Below are positions 42,747-51,615 of a stretch of 64,000 bases of DNA, piece by piece. The position numbers and the translations under genes are program-made. The stretch lies in contig NZ_JAGIOF010000001.1 of NCBI RefSeq assembly GCF_017876535.1, positions 3,658,001 through 3,722,000 of the forward strand, given 5' to 3'. The notes beneath the pieces were generated by a model, which was not told where the DNA came from, searched no databases, and was given only the letters and a program-made list of their open reading frames with translations. The stretch comes from Paeniglutamicibacter kerguelensis (GTDB taxonomy: Bacteria; Actinomycetota; Actinomycetes; Actinomycetales; Micrococcaceae). The stretch's first letter is position 1. Every line of letters begins with the position of its first letter.

Positions 42747-43145
42747 CTAGACCTGGTCGGCCTTGACGGCCAGAACCGGGTGTTCGGCCTGCAACAGGAT
42801 GCGCTGGGCATGTGATCCCATGATGAACTTACCAACTTGCGAGCGCTGGCGCAGCCCGATGACAATCAATGAGACGTCATGTTTCTCAGCCAAGTCCAGG
42901 ATCTCCGCGGCGAGGTCGTCGCGGTGGATGGAGTCCAGGACCTTGGCCTTGATGCCGGCGGCCGCGGTGGACTGCTTGATGCGTTCGATGTCCTCCGGGC
43001 TTGCCACCGACTTGTCCACCAGTGCGCCTTCGCGCACCGAATTCACGATCAGCAGTTCCTCGTCGCGAAGCTTGGCTTCGCCAATGGCCGCCCGCACGGC
43101 GGCCTCGCCGACCTTGGTCGGAACGTATCCAACTAGGATGCTCAT
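42747..43145 (-). CDS. Universal stress protein (UspA family)
   Basis: A 132-residue single-domain Usp. It begins MSILVGYVPTKVGEAAVRAA and has the ATP-binding-type motif IGLRQRSQVGKFIMGSHAQR (about residues 97-116), followed by HPVLAVKA. It overlaps the tctA-type gene by 4 nt (ATGA), so it is expressed with the transporter. Small Usp proteins joined to TRAP or tripartite transporters are known and may modulate transport through ATP binding (family knowledge; not shown here). Confidence 0.9.
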   Translation of the reverse strand: MSILVGYVPTKVGEAAVRAAIGEAKLRDEELLIVNSVREGALVDKSVASPEDIERIKQSTAAAGIKAKVLDSIHRDDLAAEILDLAEKHDVSLIVIGLRQRSQVGKFIMGSHAQRILLQAEHPVLAVKADQV

Positions 43146-44671
43146 ACTTTTTCCTCAACCTTGGTGTCGGACAAGAGGGTGTTTGCCGTCTTGCGCTTGC
43201 TGACCACTGTCTTGATCATTGGCCATACCGCAACGATCACAAAAACAACCAGCAACGTGCCGGAGATCGGCCGGGTCAAGAACCCTGTCGGATCGCCTTC
43301 GAGCACCAGCAACGAGCGACGCAGGCTTGATTCGAGCAGGCTACCCAGCACGAAGGCCAGCACCAGCGGGCCGGGTTCGAAACCGAACTTCTTCATCAGG
43401 TAGCCCAGAGCGCCGAAGAGCACCACGAGCATGACATCGAACATCGAGTTGCGGATGGTGTAGGCACCGAGCATGGTGATCAGCGCGGTGATCGGAGCCA
43501 GGATGGCGGCACGGATTCGCAGGATCTTCACGAACAGGCCAACCAGCGGGATGGACATGATCAGCAGCAGGATGTTGCCGATGTACATCGAGTTCACCAC
43601 GCCCCAGAAGAGCTCGGGTTCCTCGGTGATCAGCTGCGGACCCGGGGTCACACCCTGGATGAGCAGCGCACCGAAGATGATGGCCATCGTCGCATTTGCC
43701 GGGATGCCCAGCGTCAGCAGCGGGATGAAGGAGCTGGTGGCCGCCGCGTTATTTGCGGTTTCCGGTCCTGCGACACCTTCGATGGCGCCCTTGCCGAACC
43801 GTGAGGGATCCTTGGCACGCTTCTTCTCCACGGCGTAGGAGGCCAGCGATGAAATCGTTGCGCCACCACCAGGCAGGATGCCCAGGAAGAAGCCGAGCAC
43901 GGAGCCGCGGCCGATGGCGCCGGAAGCCTGCTTCAGGTCCTTGCGTGAGGGCCAGACGTTGGCCACGGCCATGGGAGCCGATGCGGCGCGGTGACGTTCC
44001 TCCAGGTTGTAGAGGATCTCGCCGACACCGAACAGGCCCATGGCGATCGGCACGAAGTCGATGCCGTCGGCCAGTGACAGGTTGCCGAACGTGAAGCGCT
44101 CGGCACCGGTGAACACGTCGCGGCCGATCGTGGCCAGGAACAGGCCGATGGCCGCGGCGATCAGCGCCTTGATCTTGGAGCCGCCGGAGATGGTGGCAAC
44201 CAGCAAGATGCCCAGCAGCGCCAGTGCCGTGTATTCGGGCGGACCGAAGTCCAGGGCGAAGCCCGCCACCACCGGGGCCAGGAAGGTCAGGCCGACGATG
44301 GCGATGGTGCCACCAATGAAGGAACCAATGGCGGCGATGCCCAAGGCGGTTCCCGCCTTGCCCTGCTTGGCCAACACATAACCGTCAAAAACCGTCACCA
44401 CGGAACTCGCTTCACCCGGGATGCGCAGCAGCACCGAGGTAATGGTTCCGCCGTATTGGGCACCGTAGAAGATGCCGGCGAGCATGATGATCGCGGTGAC
44501 GGGTTCCACGTTGTAGGTCAGGGGCAGCAAGATGGCGATGGTGGCCGCCGGGCCCAGGCCCGGAAGTACGCCGATCAACATGCCAATCAGCACGCCGAAC
44601 AGGCAGTACAGGAGATTTGTGGGGTCAAGAACTACGCCGAAGCCGTCCATGACCGGCTGAAAGAAATCCAT
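43142..44671 (-). CDS. tctA: Tripartite tricarboxylate transporter, large permease (TctA)
   Basis: A 509-residue integral membrane protein with about 11-12 helices. TctA marks are GVLIGMLIGVLPGLGPAATI (about residues 23-42), YGAQYGGTITSVLLRIPGEA (about 69-88) and, in the second half, GFFLGILPGGGATISSLASY-like sequence around residue 260. The operon order tctC-tctB-tctA-usp is standard. Characterised members move citrate or other carboxylates with Na+ or H+. Co-regulation with aldarate catabolic genes by a shared promoter type makes glucarate or galactarate a good candidate substrate here. Confidence 0.93.
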   Translation of the reverse strand: MDFFQPVMDGFGVVLDPTNLLYCLFGVLIGMLIGVLPGLGPAATIAILLPLTYNVEPVTAIIMLAGIFYGAQYGGTITSVLLRIPGEASSVVTVFDGYVLAKQGKAGTALGIAAIGSFIGGTIAIVGLTFLAPVVAGFALDFGPPEYTALALLGILLVATISGGSKIKALIAAAIGLFLATIGRDVFTGAERFTFGNLSLADGIDFVPIAMGLFGVGEILYNLEERHRAASAPMAVANVWPSRKDLKQASGAIGRGSVLGFFLGILPGGGATISSLASYAVEKKRAKDPSRFGKGAIEGVAGPETANNAAATSSFIPLLTLGIPANATMAIIFGALLIQGVTPGPQLITEEPELFWGVVNSMYIGNILLLIMSIPLVGLFVKILRIRAAILAPITALITMLGAYTIRNSMFDVMLVVLFGALGYLMKKFGFEPGPLVLAFVLGSLLESSLRRSLLVLEGDPTGFLTRPISGTLLVVFVIVAVWPMIKTVVSKRKTANTLLSDTKVEEKV

Positions 44672-44695
44672 GCCGTTTACCTTTGGATCTGCGAC

Positions 44696-45241
44696 TTAGA
44701 AGAGTCGGGGGATGGTGGTGCCGAGTGCGGCGATGAAGATTCCGTAGAACGCCGCGACGATCACGACCGAATAGACGGCGGCGGAGCGCCACCGTTCACC
44801 GCCGAGCCACCGCATCCAGATGAAGCACAGCAGGATCGAGGGAATCTCGAAACCGATCACCGGCATCAACAGCACCATGCCGACGAGCGTTGCGAACCCG
44901 ATGGCCGCGTACCAGGAGTTGTTCGAGAACTTTTCGCCGTCCGTGCCACCGGTGCGTCCGATCACGGCTTGGACGCCGGACAGCACGGCAACGATGAGGC
45001 TGACGATGAACGGCCACATGCCCGGCTTCGGTTCGGCCGGCGTTCCCAATCCCAATTGAAGGGAAAGCAATACCCCTGCAAGGCCAAGGCCCAGCACCAC
45101 CAGGGACGAGACGAGGTTGGCCACCGGCCCTGCGGCCTCGGGCGCCTCGGCGGCCCACTGGGCTGCCAGCTGCTCGGGAGTGAGGATCTCTTCCTCGTCG
45201 ACCAGGATCGATTCCGGGTGCGGCTCTTGTTTGGCTCGCAT
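44696..45241 (-). CDS. tctB: Tripartite tricarboxylate transporter, small permease (TctB)
   Basis: A 181-residue membrane protein with four predicted helices: about residues 41-62, 72-90, 112-130 and 150-178. The acidic N-terminus (HPESILVDEEEILTPEQLAA) is cytoplasmic. ATG at 45241 is chosen for GAAGGAAG 6 nt upstream; the nine-residue extension upstream has no ribosome site. It lies 66 nt downstream of tctC and 24 nt upstream of tctA. Confidence 0.88.
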   Translation of the reverse strand: MRAKQEPHPESILVDEEEILTPEQLAAQWAAEAPEAAGPVANLVSSLVVLGLGLAGVLLSLQLGLGTPAEPKPGMWPFIVSLIVAVLSGVQAVIGRTGGTDGEKFSNNSWYAAIGFATLVGMVLLMPVIGFEIPSILLCFIWMRWLGGERWRSAAVYSVVIVAAFYGIFIAALGTTIPRLF

Positions 45242-45307
45242 GGCGTGCTTCCTTCGTGACTCGCGCACACCTGTGGATGGCGCTTGGGGATTGGGAACGG
45301 GCTGAGA

Positions 45308-46309
45308 CTACTTGGAGGCCAGCGAGATGTTGTGTTCGGCGGTCAGCGCCTTGTACTTGGCGGCCAACGCGTTCCACTCGGTGACAACTTCCTCGCCCGA
45401 GATTTCCTTCGGGGTCAGCAGGTTCTGCTTGTTGAAGGCCTTGTAGGAATCGCTCGCCACGGCCGCCTTGATCGAGTCAACCAGTGCGGACTTGGCTTCG
45501 GCGCTCAGGCCCTTCGGGGCCGCAATCACACGGTACTGCGAAACGGGGACGTCGTATCCGGCCTCGACAGCGGTTGGAACATCCGGAAGGAATTCATTGC
45601 GCTCGGAAGAGAAGACAACCACCGGAACCACGGTGCCGGCATCGATCTGCGGTTTGGCCTCACCCAACTGGATGGTGGAAACCTGAACCTGGTTGCCCAT
45701 GACCGCGGTCAAGGCAGGAGAACCGGAGTCGAACGGAACGGTGGTGCCCTTGATGCCGGCCTGGGCCAGCAGCAATTCCTGGGCGAGCTGTGAACCCGTG
45801 CCAACACCCGTGGTGCCAAAGGTCAGCTTGGATGCGCTGGCCTTCAAGTCGTCAACCGACTTGATGCCGGACTTCGTGCTGGCGACCATCACGTAGTCAT
45901 CCTGGGACAGGCCCATGAGGACATCGAGCTTGTCCAGGCTCACTGCTTCGGCTTCCGAGACGGCCAGCGGGGTGATGGTGATCAGGGAGGCGTTGAGCAG
46001 GACTAGGTTCTGCCCATCCGCCTTCATGCCCGCGACTTCCTGGGTGGCCAGAGCGCCGTTGGCACCGGGCTTGTTGACGACAGGGAGCGCCACGCCAAGC
46101 TTTTCCGCCATGCCTTCGGCCGCTGCGCGGGCGATCAGGTCGGTAGACCCACCCGGGGCCTGACCCACGGTGAGGGTCACCGGCCCGCTGGGGAAGGCTC
46201 CGTCAGCGGCAGCTCCGGCGCCAACATTTCCTCCGCAGGCCGTCAGCGAAAGGGCAGCGGTGGCGGCGGCAAGCGACAGCATGGCACGTCGTGTGAAACG
46301 GTTCTTCAT
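45308..46309 (-). CDS. tctC: Tripartite tricarboxylate transporter, binding lipoprotein (TctC)
   Basis: A 333-residue solute-binding protein. Signal peptide MKNRFTRRAMLSLAAATAAL with lipobox LTAC places the lipidated Cys at residue 25. Family marks: FPSGPVTLTVGQAPGGSTDL (about 38-57), NKPGANGALATQEVAG (about 79-94) and FGTTGVGTGSQLAQELLL (about 164-181). First gene of the tctCBA-usp operon. Its promoter region on the minus strand has the conserved box-20 nt-TTGGAC architecture, shared with the divergent lysR gene. Confidence 0.92.
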   Translation of the reverse strand: MKNRFTRRAMLSLAAATAALSLTACGGNVGAGAAADGAFPSGPVTLTVGQAPGGSTDLIARAAAEGMAEKLGVALPVVNKPGANGALATQEVAGMKADGQNLVLLNASLITITPLAVSEAEAVSLDKLDVLMGLSQDDYVMVASTKSGIKSVDDLKASASKLTFGTTGVGTGSQLAQELLLAQAGIKGTTVPFDSGSPALTAVMGNQVQVSTIQLGEAKPQIDAGTVVPVVVFSSERNEFLPDVPTAVEAGYDVPVSQYRVIAAPKGLSAEAKSALVDSIKAAVASDSYKAFNKQNLLTPKEISGEEVVTEWNALAAKYKALTAEHNISLASK

Positions 46310-46391
46310 TGCTAGTTCTCCTTGTTGGCGATACGTGCTGGCCGGGGAGTCCCCTGCGAGTGAGTCACAACACGTTTTTTACTTCTGCTTG

Positions 46392-46421
46392 AGCCTAGAA
46401 ATAGTTATGATGCTTGTCCAA
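46392..46421 (-). promoter_or_regulatory. Predicted LysR-controlled promoter of tctCBA
   Basis: Read on the minus strand: TTGGAC (complement of 46416-46421), 18-nt spacer starting AAGCATC, TAGGCT (complement of 46392-46397). Matches the core of the promoters at 37866, 47426 and 53574. Confidence 0.7.
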
Positions 46422-46440
46422 CCCCATAAATGCATGGAAT

Positions 46441-46457
46441 GATTCCCGAAAGGTATC
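46441..46457. promoter_or_regulatory. LysR-type box between tctC and lysR
   Basis: GATTCC-CGAAA-GGTATC, an imperfect version (one mismatch) of the GATACC-N5-GGTATC repeat seen at 47390. On the minus strand the arm GGAAT ends exactly 20 nt before TTGGAC of the tctC promoter. It overlaps the ribosome site of the lysR gene, so it could also mediate autorepression. Confidence 0.7.
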
Positions 46458-46459
46458 AA

Positions 46460-47347
46460 TTGTTCACCTTGGATCAAGCCCGAAGTTTTGTAGCCGTCGC
46501 CGAAGAGCTGCACTTCGGCCGCGCCGCCGAACGCCTGAACATGACCCAGCCCCCGCTGAGCCGGCAAATCCAGAAGCTCGAGCGCAGCGTCGGGGTTGAG
46601 CTGCTCGAACGCGACAACCGCAAGGTCAGCCTCACCGCCGCCGGGCACGCTTTTCTCATCGATGCCAGGCGGCTGGTGATTTCGGCCGAACGCGCCCCGC
46701 TGAACGCGCGACGCATTGCCTCGGGGCAGTTCGGGGAACTGCGCATCGGGTTCACCGCGGCTTCGGGCTTCAGCCTGCTCGGTCCCCTGCTGTCCGAAAT
46801 TTCGACGCAGCTGCCCAATGTGCATCTGGAACTCTTTGAAATGGTGACCGGGGAACAGATCACGGCGTTGCAGGACGGGGACATAGATCTGGGGCTGGCC
46901 AGGCCGCCTTTCGATGAAAATATCCTTGAATCACAACTGCTCTTCTCCGAATCCCTGTACATTGCGGTGCCCACCGGGCACCGTCTGGATCTGCTCCCCC
47001 GCGAGATCGTTGTCGAAGATCTGGCAGGTGAATCATTAATCATGCACTCACCAACCAAGGCCCGCTATTTCTATGACTTGGTGGTACGGCAGATCGATAT
47101 CGAGCACCAGAACGTTGTCCATTCGGTAAGCCAGATCCTGACGATGATTGCGCTGGTCGCGGCCGGGCGCGGCATCGCCTTTGTGCCCGAAAGCGCCAAA
47201 CTGCTCGGGGTCGAGGGCGTGCGTTACCTGCGGCTTGATGACATTGCGGAGGACGCCGTGGAGTTGCACGCGATCTGGAACCGGGACACCCGGAATCCTG
47301 CGCTGGCCAAACTCGCCCAGATCGTGCGCGGGGCCATGCAGGCCTAG
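46460..47347 (+). CDS. LysR family regulator of the aldarate/tct region
   Basis: A 295-residue LysR-type regulator: winged helix at about residues 1-60 (FVAVAEELHFGRAAERLNMT, QPPLSRQIQKLE), effector-binding domain from about 85. TTG at 46460 is preferred: GAAAGG lies 5-6 nt upstream and the resulting FTLDQARSFVAVAEELHFG start aligns with the paralogue that begins FSLIQLESFVAVAEELHFG at 53536. ATG codons at 46430 and 46439 are alternatives. Divergent from tctCBA and followed by the kdgD operon; boxes flank it on both sides, and a third lies at 37826. Confidence 0.88.
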   Translation: MFTLDQARSFVAVAEELHFGRAAERLNMTQPPLSRQIQKLERSVGVELLERDNRKVSLTAAGHAFLIDARRLVISAERAPLNARRIASGQFGELRIGFTAASGFSLLGPLLSEISTQLPNVHLELFEMVTGEQITALQDGDIDLGLARPPFDENILESQLLFSESLYIAVPTGHRLDLLPREIVVEDLAGESLIMHSPTKARYFYDLVVRQIDIEHQNVVHSVSQILTMIALVAAGRGIAFVPESAKLLGVEGVRYLRLDDIAEDAVELHAIWNRDTRNPALAKLAQIVRGAMQA

Positions 47348-47389
47348 ATCTTGGCCATCCGGGCCGTTGCCGTGTTTCCCGAAACTGGC

Positions 47390-47406
47390 GATACCCGACG
47401 GGTATC
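47390..47406 (+). promoter_or_regulatory. LysR-type box upstream of kdgD
   Basis: GATACCCGACGGGTATC, a perfect 17-bp palindrome with the ATAC-N7-GTAT LysR box. The GGTAT arm ends 20 nt before TTGGAC at 47426. Confidence 0.8.
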
Positions 47407-47425
47407 AAACAATACAAATATGGGC

Positions 47426-47456
47426 TTGGACAGGCATCGTTGGTCGTCCCTAGGCT
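47426..47456 (+). promoter_or_regulatory. Predicted LysR-controlled promoter of the kdgD operon
   Basis: TTGGAC (47426-47431), 19-nt spacer starting AGGCATC, TAGGCT (47451-47456). From TTGGAC onward it matches the 37866 promoter at most positions. About 80 nt of leader follow before the ATG at 47536. Confidence 0.7.
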
Positions 47457-47535
47457 GAAGCCAACGAACAACTTCATCGTCCACTGCCACATATCCACCT
47501 TGTCGTGGAGGCGCCCCAGCTTTAGGAGTATCCCC

Positions 47536-48474
47536 ATGGCCACCTACACCCCAGCCGAACTTGCCGCCAAGCTCAAGGACGGACTGCTCTCCTTCCCGGT
47601 GACGGCATTCGATGCAAACCTGGAAATCGACGAAGCCGCATACCGCAGCCACCTGGACTGGCAGTCAAGCTTCGGCGTCGCGGGCCTCTTCGCCGCCGGC
47701 GGCACCGGCGAGGGCTTCACCCTCACCCCCGAGGAAGCCTCCCGCGTGGTGCGTATGGCAGTCGAGGAAGCGGGCTCGCGCGTTCCGGTGCTCGGTTCGG
47801 CCGGCGGCTCCACCAAGCAGGCCATCCAGAACGCCCAGGATTCGGAGGCCGCGGGCGCCGAGGGCATCCTGCTGCTGCCGCCGTACCTGACCGAATGCGA
47901 CCAGGAGGGCCTGTTCCAGCACGTCTCGGCCGTCTGCGCTTCAACCTCCACCGGCGTCATCGTCTACAACCGCGCCAATGCCATCTACTCGGCCGACACC
48001 GTGGCCCGCCTGGCCGACACCCACGAAAACTTCATTGGATTCAAGGACGCCACCGGCGACATCGAGCACCTGACCAAGGTCTACACGAAGAACGGCGACC
48101 GCCTCTTCTACCTCGGCGGCCTGCCCACCGCCGAGACCTTCGCCCTGCCGCTGCTGCAGCTGGGCATGAGCACCTACTCCTCGGCCATGTACAACTTCGT
48201 TCCGGAGTTTGCCCTGGACTTCTACAAGGACGTGCGCAACCAGGACCACGCAGCCGTCACCGAGAAGCTCAAGCGCTTCGTCCTGCCGTACCTGGACATC
48301 CGCGACCGCGTCAGCGGCTACGGCGTCTCCATCGTCAAGGGCGGCCTGAAGGCCATCGGCCGCGACGCCGGCTCGGTACGCCCGCCGCTGCAGAACCTCA
48401 CCGAGGCGGACCTGGCCGACCTGGGCGCACTGATCCAGAAGGCCGGACTGATGCCGGCCCCCGCCACCGTCTAA
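47536..48474 (+). CDS. kdgD: 5-dehydro-4-deoxyglucarate dehydratase
   Basis: Decarboxylating dehydratase of the DHDPS/NAL aldolase superfamily that converts 5-dehydro-4-deoxyglucarate to 2-oxoglutarate semialdehyde. The 312-residue protein has the substrate loop GGTGEGFTLTPEE (about residues 55-67), the catalytic Tyr in VIVYNRANA (about 145) and the Schiff-base Lys in FIGFKDATG (about 170). AGGAG precedes the ATG at 47536. It starts the operon kdgD-aldehyde dehydrogenase-glucarate dehydratase, which supports this assignment over other DHDPS-like aldolases. Confidence 0.9.
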   Translation: MATYTPAELAAKLKDGLLSFPVTAFDANLEIDEAAYRSHLDWQSSFGVAGLFAAGGTGEGFTLTPEEASRVVRMAVEEAGSRVPVLGSAGGSTKQAIQNAQDSEAAGAEGILLLPPYLTECDQEGLFQHVSAVCASTSTGVIVYNRANAIYSADTVARLADTHENFIGFKDATGDIEHLTKVYTKNGDRLFYLGGLPTAETFALPLLQLGMSTYSSAMYNFVPEFALDFYKDVRNQDHAAVTEKLKRFVLPYLDIRDRVSGYGVSIVKGGLKAIGRDAGSVRPPLQNLTEADLADLGALIQKAGLMPAPATV

Positions 48475-48537
48475 GGAACGCAGCAGGGACGCACCAACAT
48501 CACGACCGATACACCCACCCGCGACGCAGGAGCAGCA

Positions 48538-50145
48538 ATGTCCACGGATACCCAGCAACTCACCGGCCAGTCCATCCTGGCCGGGATCACCACCCCAGGC
48601 AACGGGGGCGAGGTCCGGGGTTTCAACCCCGCCACCAACCAGGCGCTCGACCCGGCGTACAGCCTGATCGACACCGATCAGCTGCAGCTGGCAACGGCCG
48701 CCGCCGAGGACGCCTTCGAGTCCTTCCGTTCCCTTGACCCGGAAACCCACGCCGCCTTCCTCGAGGCAATTGCCGAGAACATCGAGGCCGTGGGAACCGA
48801 GCTGGTTGCCCGGGCCATGGCAGAGACCGGGCTTCCCGAGGCACGGCTCACCGGCGAGCGCGGGCGCACCTGCAACCAGCTGCGGCTCTTTGCCCAGGTG
48901 GTTCGGGCGGGCGACCACCACGGGGTGCGGATCGATCCGGCCTTGCCGGAACGCACTCCGATGCCACGGGTGGACATCCGCCAGCGCAAGATCCCGGTGG
49001 GTCCGGTCGCGGTGTTCGGTGCGTCCAACTTCCCCCTCGCCTTCTCCACCGCCGGCGGCGACACCGCCTCGGCACTGGCCGCCGGCTGCCCGGTGGTCTT
49101 CAAGGCCCACAACGCCCACCCGGGCACCAGCGAGATCGTCGGCCGGGCCATCACCCAGGCCATCACGGATGCGAACCTGCACCCGGGCATCTTCTCCCTC
49201 CTCTACGGACCCGGCGCAAGCATCGGCCAGGCACTGGTGGCCGACCCGCGCATCAAGGCCGTGGGCTTCACCGGTTCCCGTTCCGGCGGCACCGCGCTGA
49301 TGGCTTCCGCGGCGGCCCGCCCGGAGCCGATCCCGGTCTACGCGGAAATGAGCTCCATCAACCCGGTCATCTTCTTCGCCGGGGCACTGGCCGAGGACGC
49401 CGCCGGCCACGCCAAGGCGTACCTTGGCTCGGTCACCGGTTCCAGCGGCCAGCTGTGCACCGCCCCGGGATTGGTCTTCGTCCCGGCAGGGGAATCCGGC
49501 GACGCCTTCGCCGCCGCGCTTCGCGCCGAGACCGGCAACGCCTCCGGGCAGACCATGCTCACCGAGGGCATCTACAACTCCTGGGTCCAGGGTGTCCACA
49601 ACCTTGGCGCCCAGCCCGGAGTCGAGCTCCTGGGCCGCGGCACCAAGGGTGCAGGCGAAAACGCCCCGGCCCCGTCCATCTTCTCCACCGGTGTCGAGCA
49701 GCTGCTGGAGAACCCGGTGTTGCACGAGGAAATCTTCGGCGCCGCCTCGCTGGTCATCCGCTACGAGGACGTCGCCGACCTTGCAACCGCCCTGTCCAAG
49801 CTGGAGGGCCAGCTCACCGCGACCCTGCAGCTGAACGACTCCGACCACGAAGCCGTCGCCGCGGTGCTGCCCATCCTGGAACGCAAGGCCGGACGCATCT
49901 TGGTCAACGGCTGGCCCACCGGCGTCGAGGTCGGCCACGCCATGGTGCACGGCGGACCGTTCCCGGCAACCTCTGACACCCGCACCACCTCGGTGGGCAC
50001 GCTGGCCATCGAACGGTTCCTGCGCCCGGTGGCCTACCAAAACATCCCCGACGGTTTGCTGCCGGCCCCGCTGCAGCGGGCCAACCCCTGGAAGCTGACC
50101 CGCCGCATCGACGGCACCCTGAAGAACGCCGGAGACCAAGCATGA
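48538..50145 (+). CDS. 2-oxoglutarate semialdehyde dehydrogenase
   Basis: A 535-residue aldehyde dehydrogenase that probably oxidises 2-oxoglutarate semialdehyde to 2-oxoglutarate using NADP+. The long form and sequences such as [19 protein letters not shown] (about residues 152-170) and [13 protein letters not shown] (about 243-255) match the KGSADH type III branch. The catalytic Cys is in [11 protein letters not shown] (about residue 307); the general-base Glu is in [10 protein letters not shown] (about 268). It lies 63 nt after kdgD and its stop overlaps the glucarate dehydratase start (ATGA at 50142). Confidence 0.9.
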   Translation: MSTDTQQLTGQSILAGITTPGNGGEVRGFNPATNQALDPAYSLIDTDQLQLATAAAEDAFESFRSLDPETHAAFLEAIAENIEAVGTELVARAMAETGLPEARLTGERGRTCNQLRLFAQVVRAGDHHGVRIDPALPERTPMPRVDIRQRKIPVGPVAVFGASNFPLAFSTAGGDTASALAAGCPVVFKAHNAHPGTSEIVGRAITQAITDANLHPGIFSLLYGPGASIGQALVADPRIKAVGFTGSRSGGTALMASAAARPEPIPVYAEMSSINPVIFFAGALAEDAAGHAKAYLGSVTGSSGQLCTAPGLVFVPAGESGDAFAAALRAETGNASGQTMLTEGIYNSWVQGVHNLGAQPGVELLGRGTKGAGENAPAPSIFSTGVEQLLENPVLHEEIFGAASLVIRYEDVADLATALSKLEGQLTATLQLNDSDHEAVAAVLPILERKAGRILVNGWPTGVEVGHAMVHGGPFPATSDTRTTSVGTLAIERFLRPVAYQNIPDGLLPAPLQRANPWKLTRRIDGTLKNAGDQA

Positions 50146-51473
50146 GCGCAACACAGCCAACCATCGCAGCCATCGAGGTCGTCCCGGTTGCCGGGCACGA
50201 CTCGATGCTGCTGAACCTCTCCGGGGCCCACGGCCCGTTCTTCACCCGCAACATCACCATCATCACCGACTCCGAGGGCCGCACCGGCCTCGGCGAGGTG
50301 CCCGGCGGGGAGCCCATCCGCCGCACCATCGAGGAAGCCGGCGAGCTGCTCATCGGTGCGCCGGTGGCACGGTTCCGCTCGCTGCTGCGTGCCGTGGCAA
50401 CCCGGTTCGCGGACCGGGATGCCGGCGGCCGCGGCGCCCAGACCTTCGACCTGCGCACCACGGTGCACGCGGTCACCGCCATCGAATCGGCACTGCTGGA
50501 TTTGCACGGCCAGTTCCTCGGTGTTCCCGTCGCGGAACTGCTGGGCGAGGGCCAGCAGCGCGATGCGGTTCCGATGCTCGGTTACCTCTTCTACGTGGGC
50601 AACCCCGATGACACCGACCTGCCCTACCTGCGCGAGCCAAACGGTCGGGACGACTGGGAACGCGTCCGTCGCGAAGAGGCCATGACCCCGGAGGCCATCG
50701 TCAGGCTGGCCGAGGCCGCCCAGGCACGCTACGGGTTCAAGGATTTCAAGCTCAAGGGCGGCGTGCAGTCCGGGGACCTGGAAGTCGATGCCGTCATCGC
50801 CCTGAAGCAGCGCTTCCCCGAGGCACGCATCACCCTGGATCCCAACGGCGGCTGGCTGCTGAAGGACGCGATCCGTCTGGGTAAGCGCATGGCCGGAATC
50901 GTGGCCTACGCGGAGGACCCGTGCGGCGCCGAGGGCAAGTTCTCCGGGCGCGAGGTCGTGGCCGAGTTCCGTCGGGCCACCGGCCTGCAGACGGCCACCA
51001 ACATGATCGCCACCGACTGGCGCGAAATGTCCCACGCGGTGCGCACCAATGCCGTGGACATCCCTCTGGCGGACCCGCACTTCTGGACCATGGCCGGTTC
51101 AGTGCGCGTGGCACAGCTCTGTGACGAGTTCGGACTCACTTGGGGGTCGCACTCGAACAACCACTTCGACATCTCTCTGGCCATGTTCACGCAGGTCGGT
51201 GCCGCGGCTCCGGGCGAGATCACGGCGCTGGACACGCACTGGATCTGGCAGGACGGCCAGGGGCTGACCGAAGAGCCGCTGCTGATCCGCGACGGCGAAA
51301 TCAAGGTTCCCGCACGTGCCGGCCTGGGTGTCAGTCTGAACCGCGAACGCCTCCAGGAGGCCCACGAGCTCTACCTGGAGCACGGACTGGGCTCGCGCGA
51401 CGACGCGGCATCCATGCAGTACCTGATTCCGGGCTGGGAATTCAACGCCAAGAGCCCGGCTCTGGTGCGCTAG
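50142..51473 (+). CDS. gudD: Glucarate dehydratase
   Basis: Dehydrates D-glucarate (and L-idarate) to 5-dehydro-4-deoxyglucarate. The 443-residue protein has the GlucD N-terminus [20 protein letters not shown] (about residues 18-37), acid/base Lys in DFKLKGG (about 202), metal ligands in DPNGGW (about 233) and AEDPC (about 260), TNM (about 287) and the His/Asp pair region HSNNHFDIS (about 338). Length and motifs match E. coli GudD. It is the last gene of the kdgD operon, coupled by ATGA. Confidence 0.92.
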   Translation: MSATQPTIAAIEVVPVAGHDSMLLNLSGAHGPFFTRNITIITDSEGRTGLGEVPGGEPIRRTIEEAGELLIGAPVARFRSLLRAVATRFADRDAGGRGAQTFDLRTTVHAVTAIESALLDLHGQFLGVPVAELLGEGQQRDAVPMLGYLFYVGNPDDTDLPYLREPNGRDDWERVRREEAMTPEAIVRLAEAAQARYGFKDFKLKGGVQSGDLEVDAVIALKQRFPEARITLDPNGGWLLKDAIRLGKRMAGIVAYAEDPCGAEGKFSGREVVAEFRRATGLQTATNMIATDWREMSHAVRTNAVDIPLADPHFWTMAGSVRVAQLCDEFGLTWGSHSNNHFDISLAMFTQVGAAAPGEITALDTHWIWQDGQGLTEEPLLIRDGEIKVPARAGLGVSLNRERLQEAHELYLEHGLGSRDDAASMQYLIPGWEFNAKSPALVR

Positions 51474-51506
51474 CGGTGCCATTGGAAAGCGCCGCCTAAA
51501 TACCGG

Positions 51507-51544
51507 GGACGGTGGAGGTATTGAACGGAACACCCCCACCGTCC
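51507..51544 (+). terminator. Possible terminator after gudD
   Basis: GGACGGTGG (51507-51515) pairs with CCACCGTCC (51536-51544) around a 20-nt loop; weakly T-rich sequence follows. It lies 33 nt after the gudD stop and before the AEC permease gene. Confidence 0.5.
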
Positions 51545-51615
51545 TCTTCCATGCTATGCCTCTCCGCGGACACCGTTCGCCATGGCGGTACTCAAGAGCA
51601 ATACGGGAAGGCCAC

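Noticed and set aside
47941..50160. 739-codon open frame on the minus strand over kdgD, the aldehyde dehydrogenase and gudD
   Set aside because: Gly/Val/Arg-rich shadow of the plus-strand genes caused by GC-rich third positions; it covers three genes with intact catalytic motifs.
51497..51532. Possible fifth LysR-type box (ATACC ... GGTATTGA) after gudD
   Set aside because: The arms are 13 nt apart rather than 5 and no TTGGAC core follows at 20 nt; the region is better read as a weak terminator hairpin.
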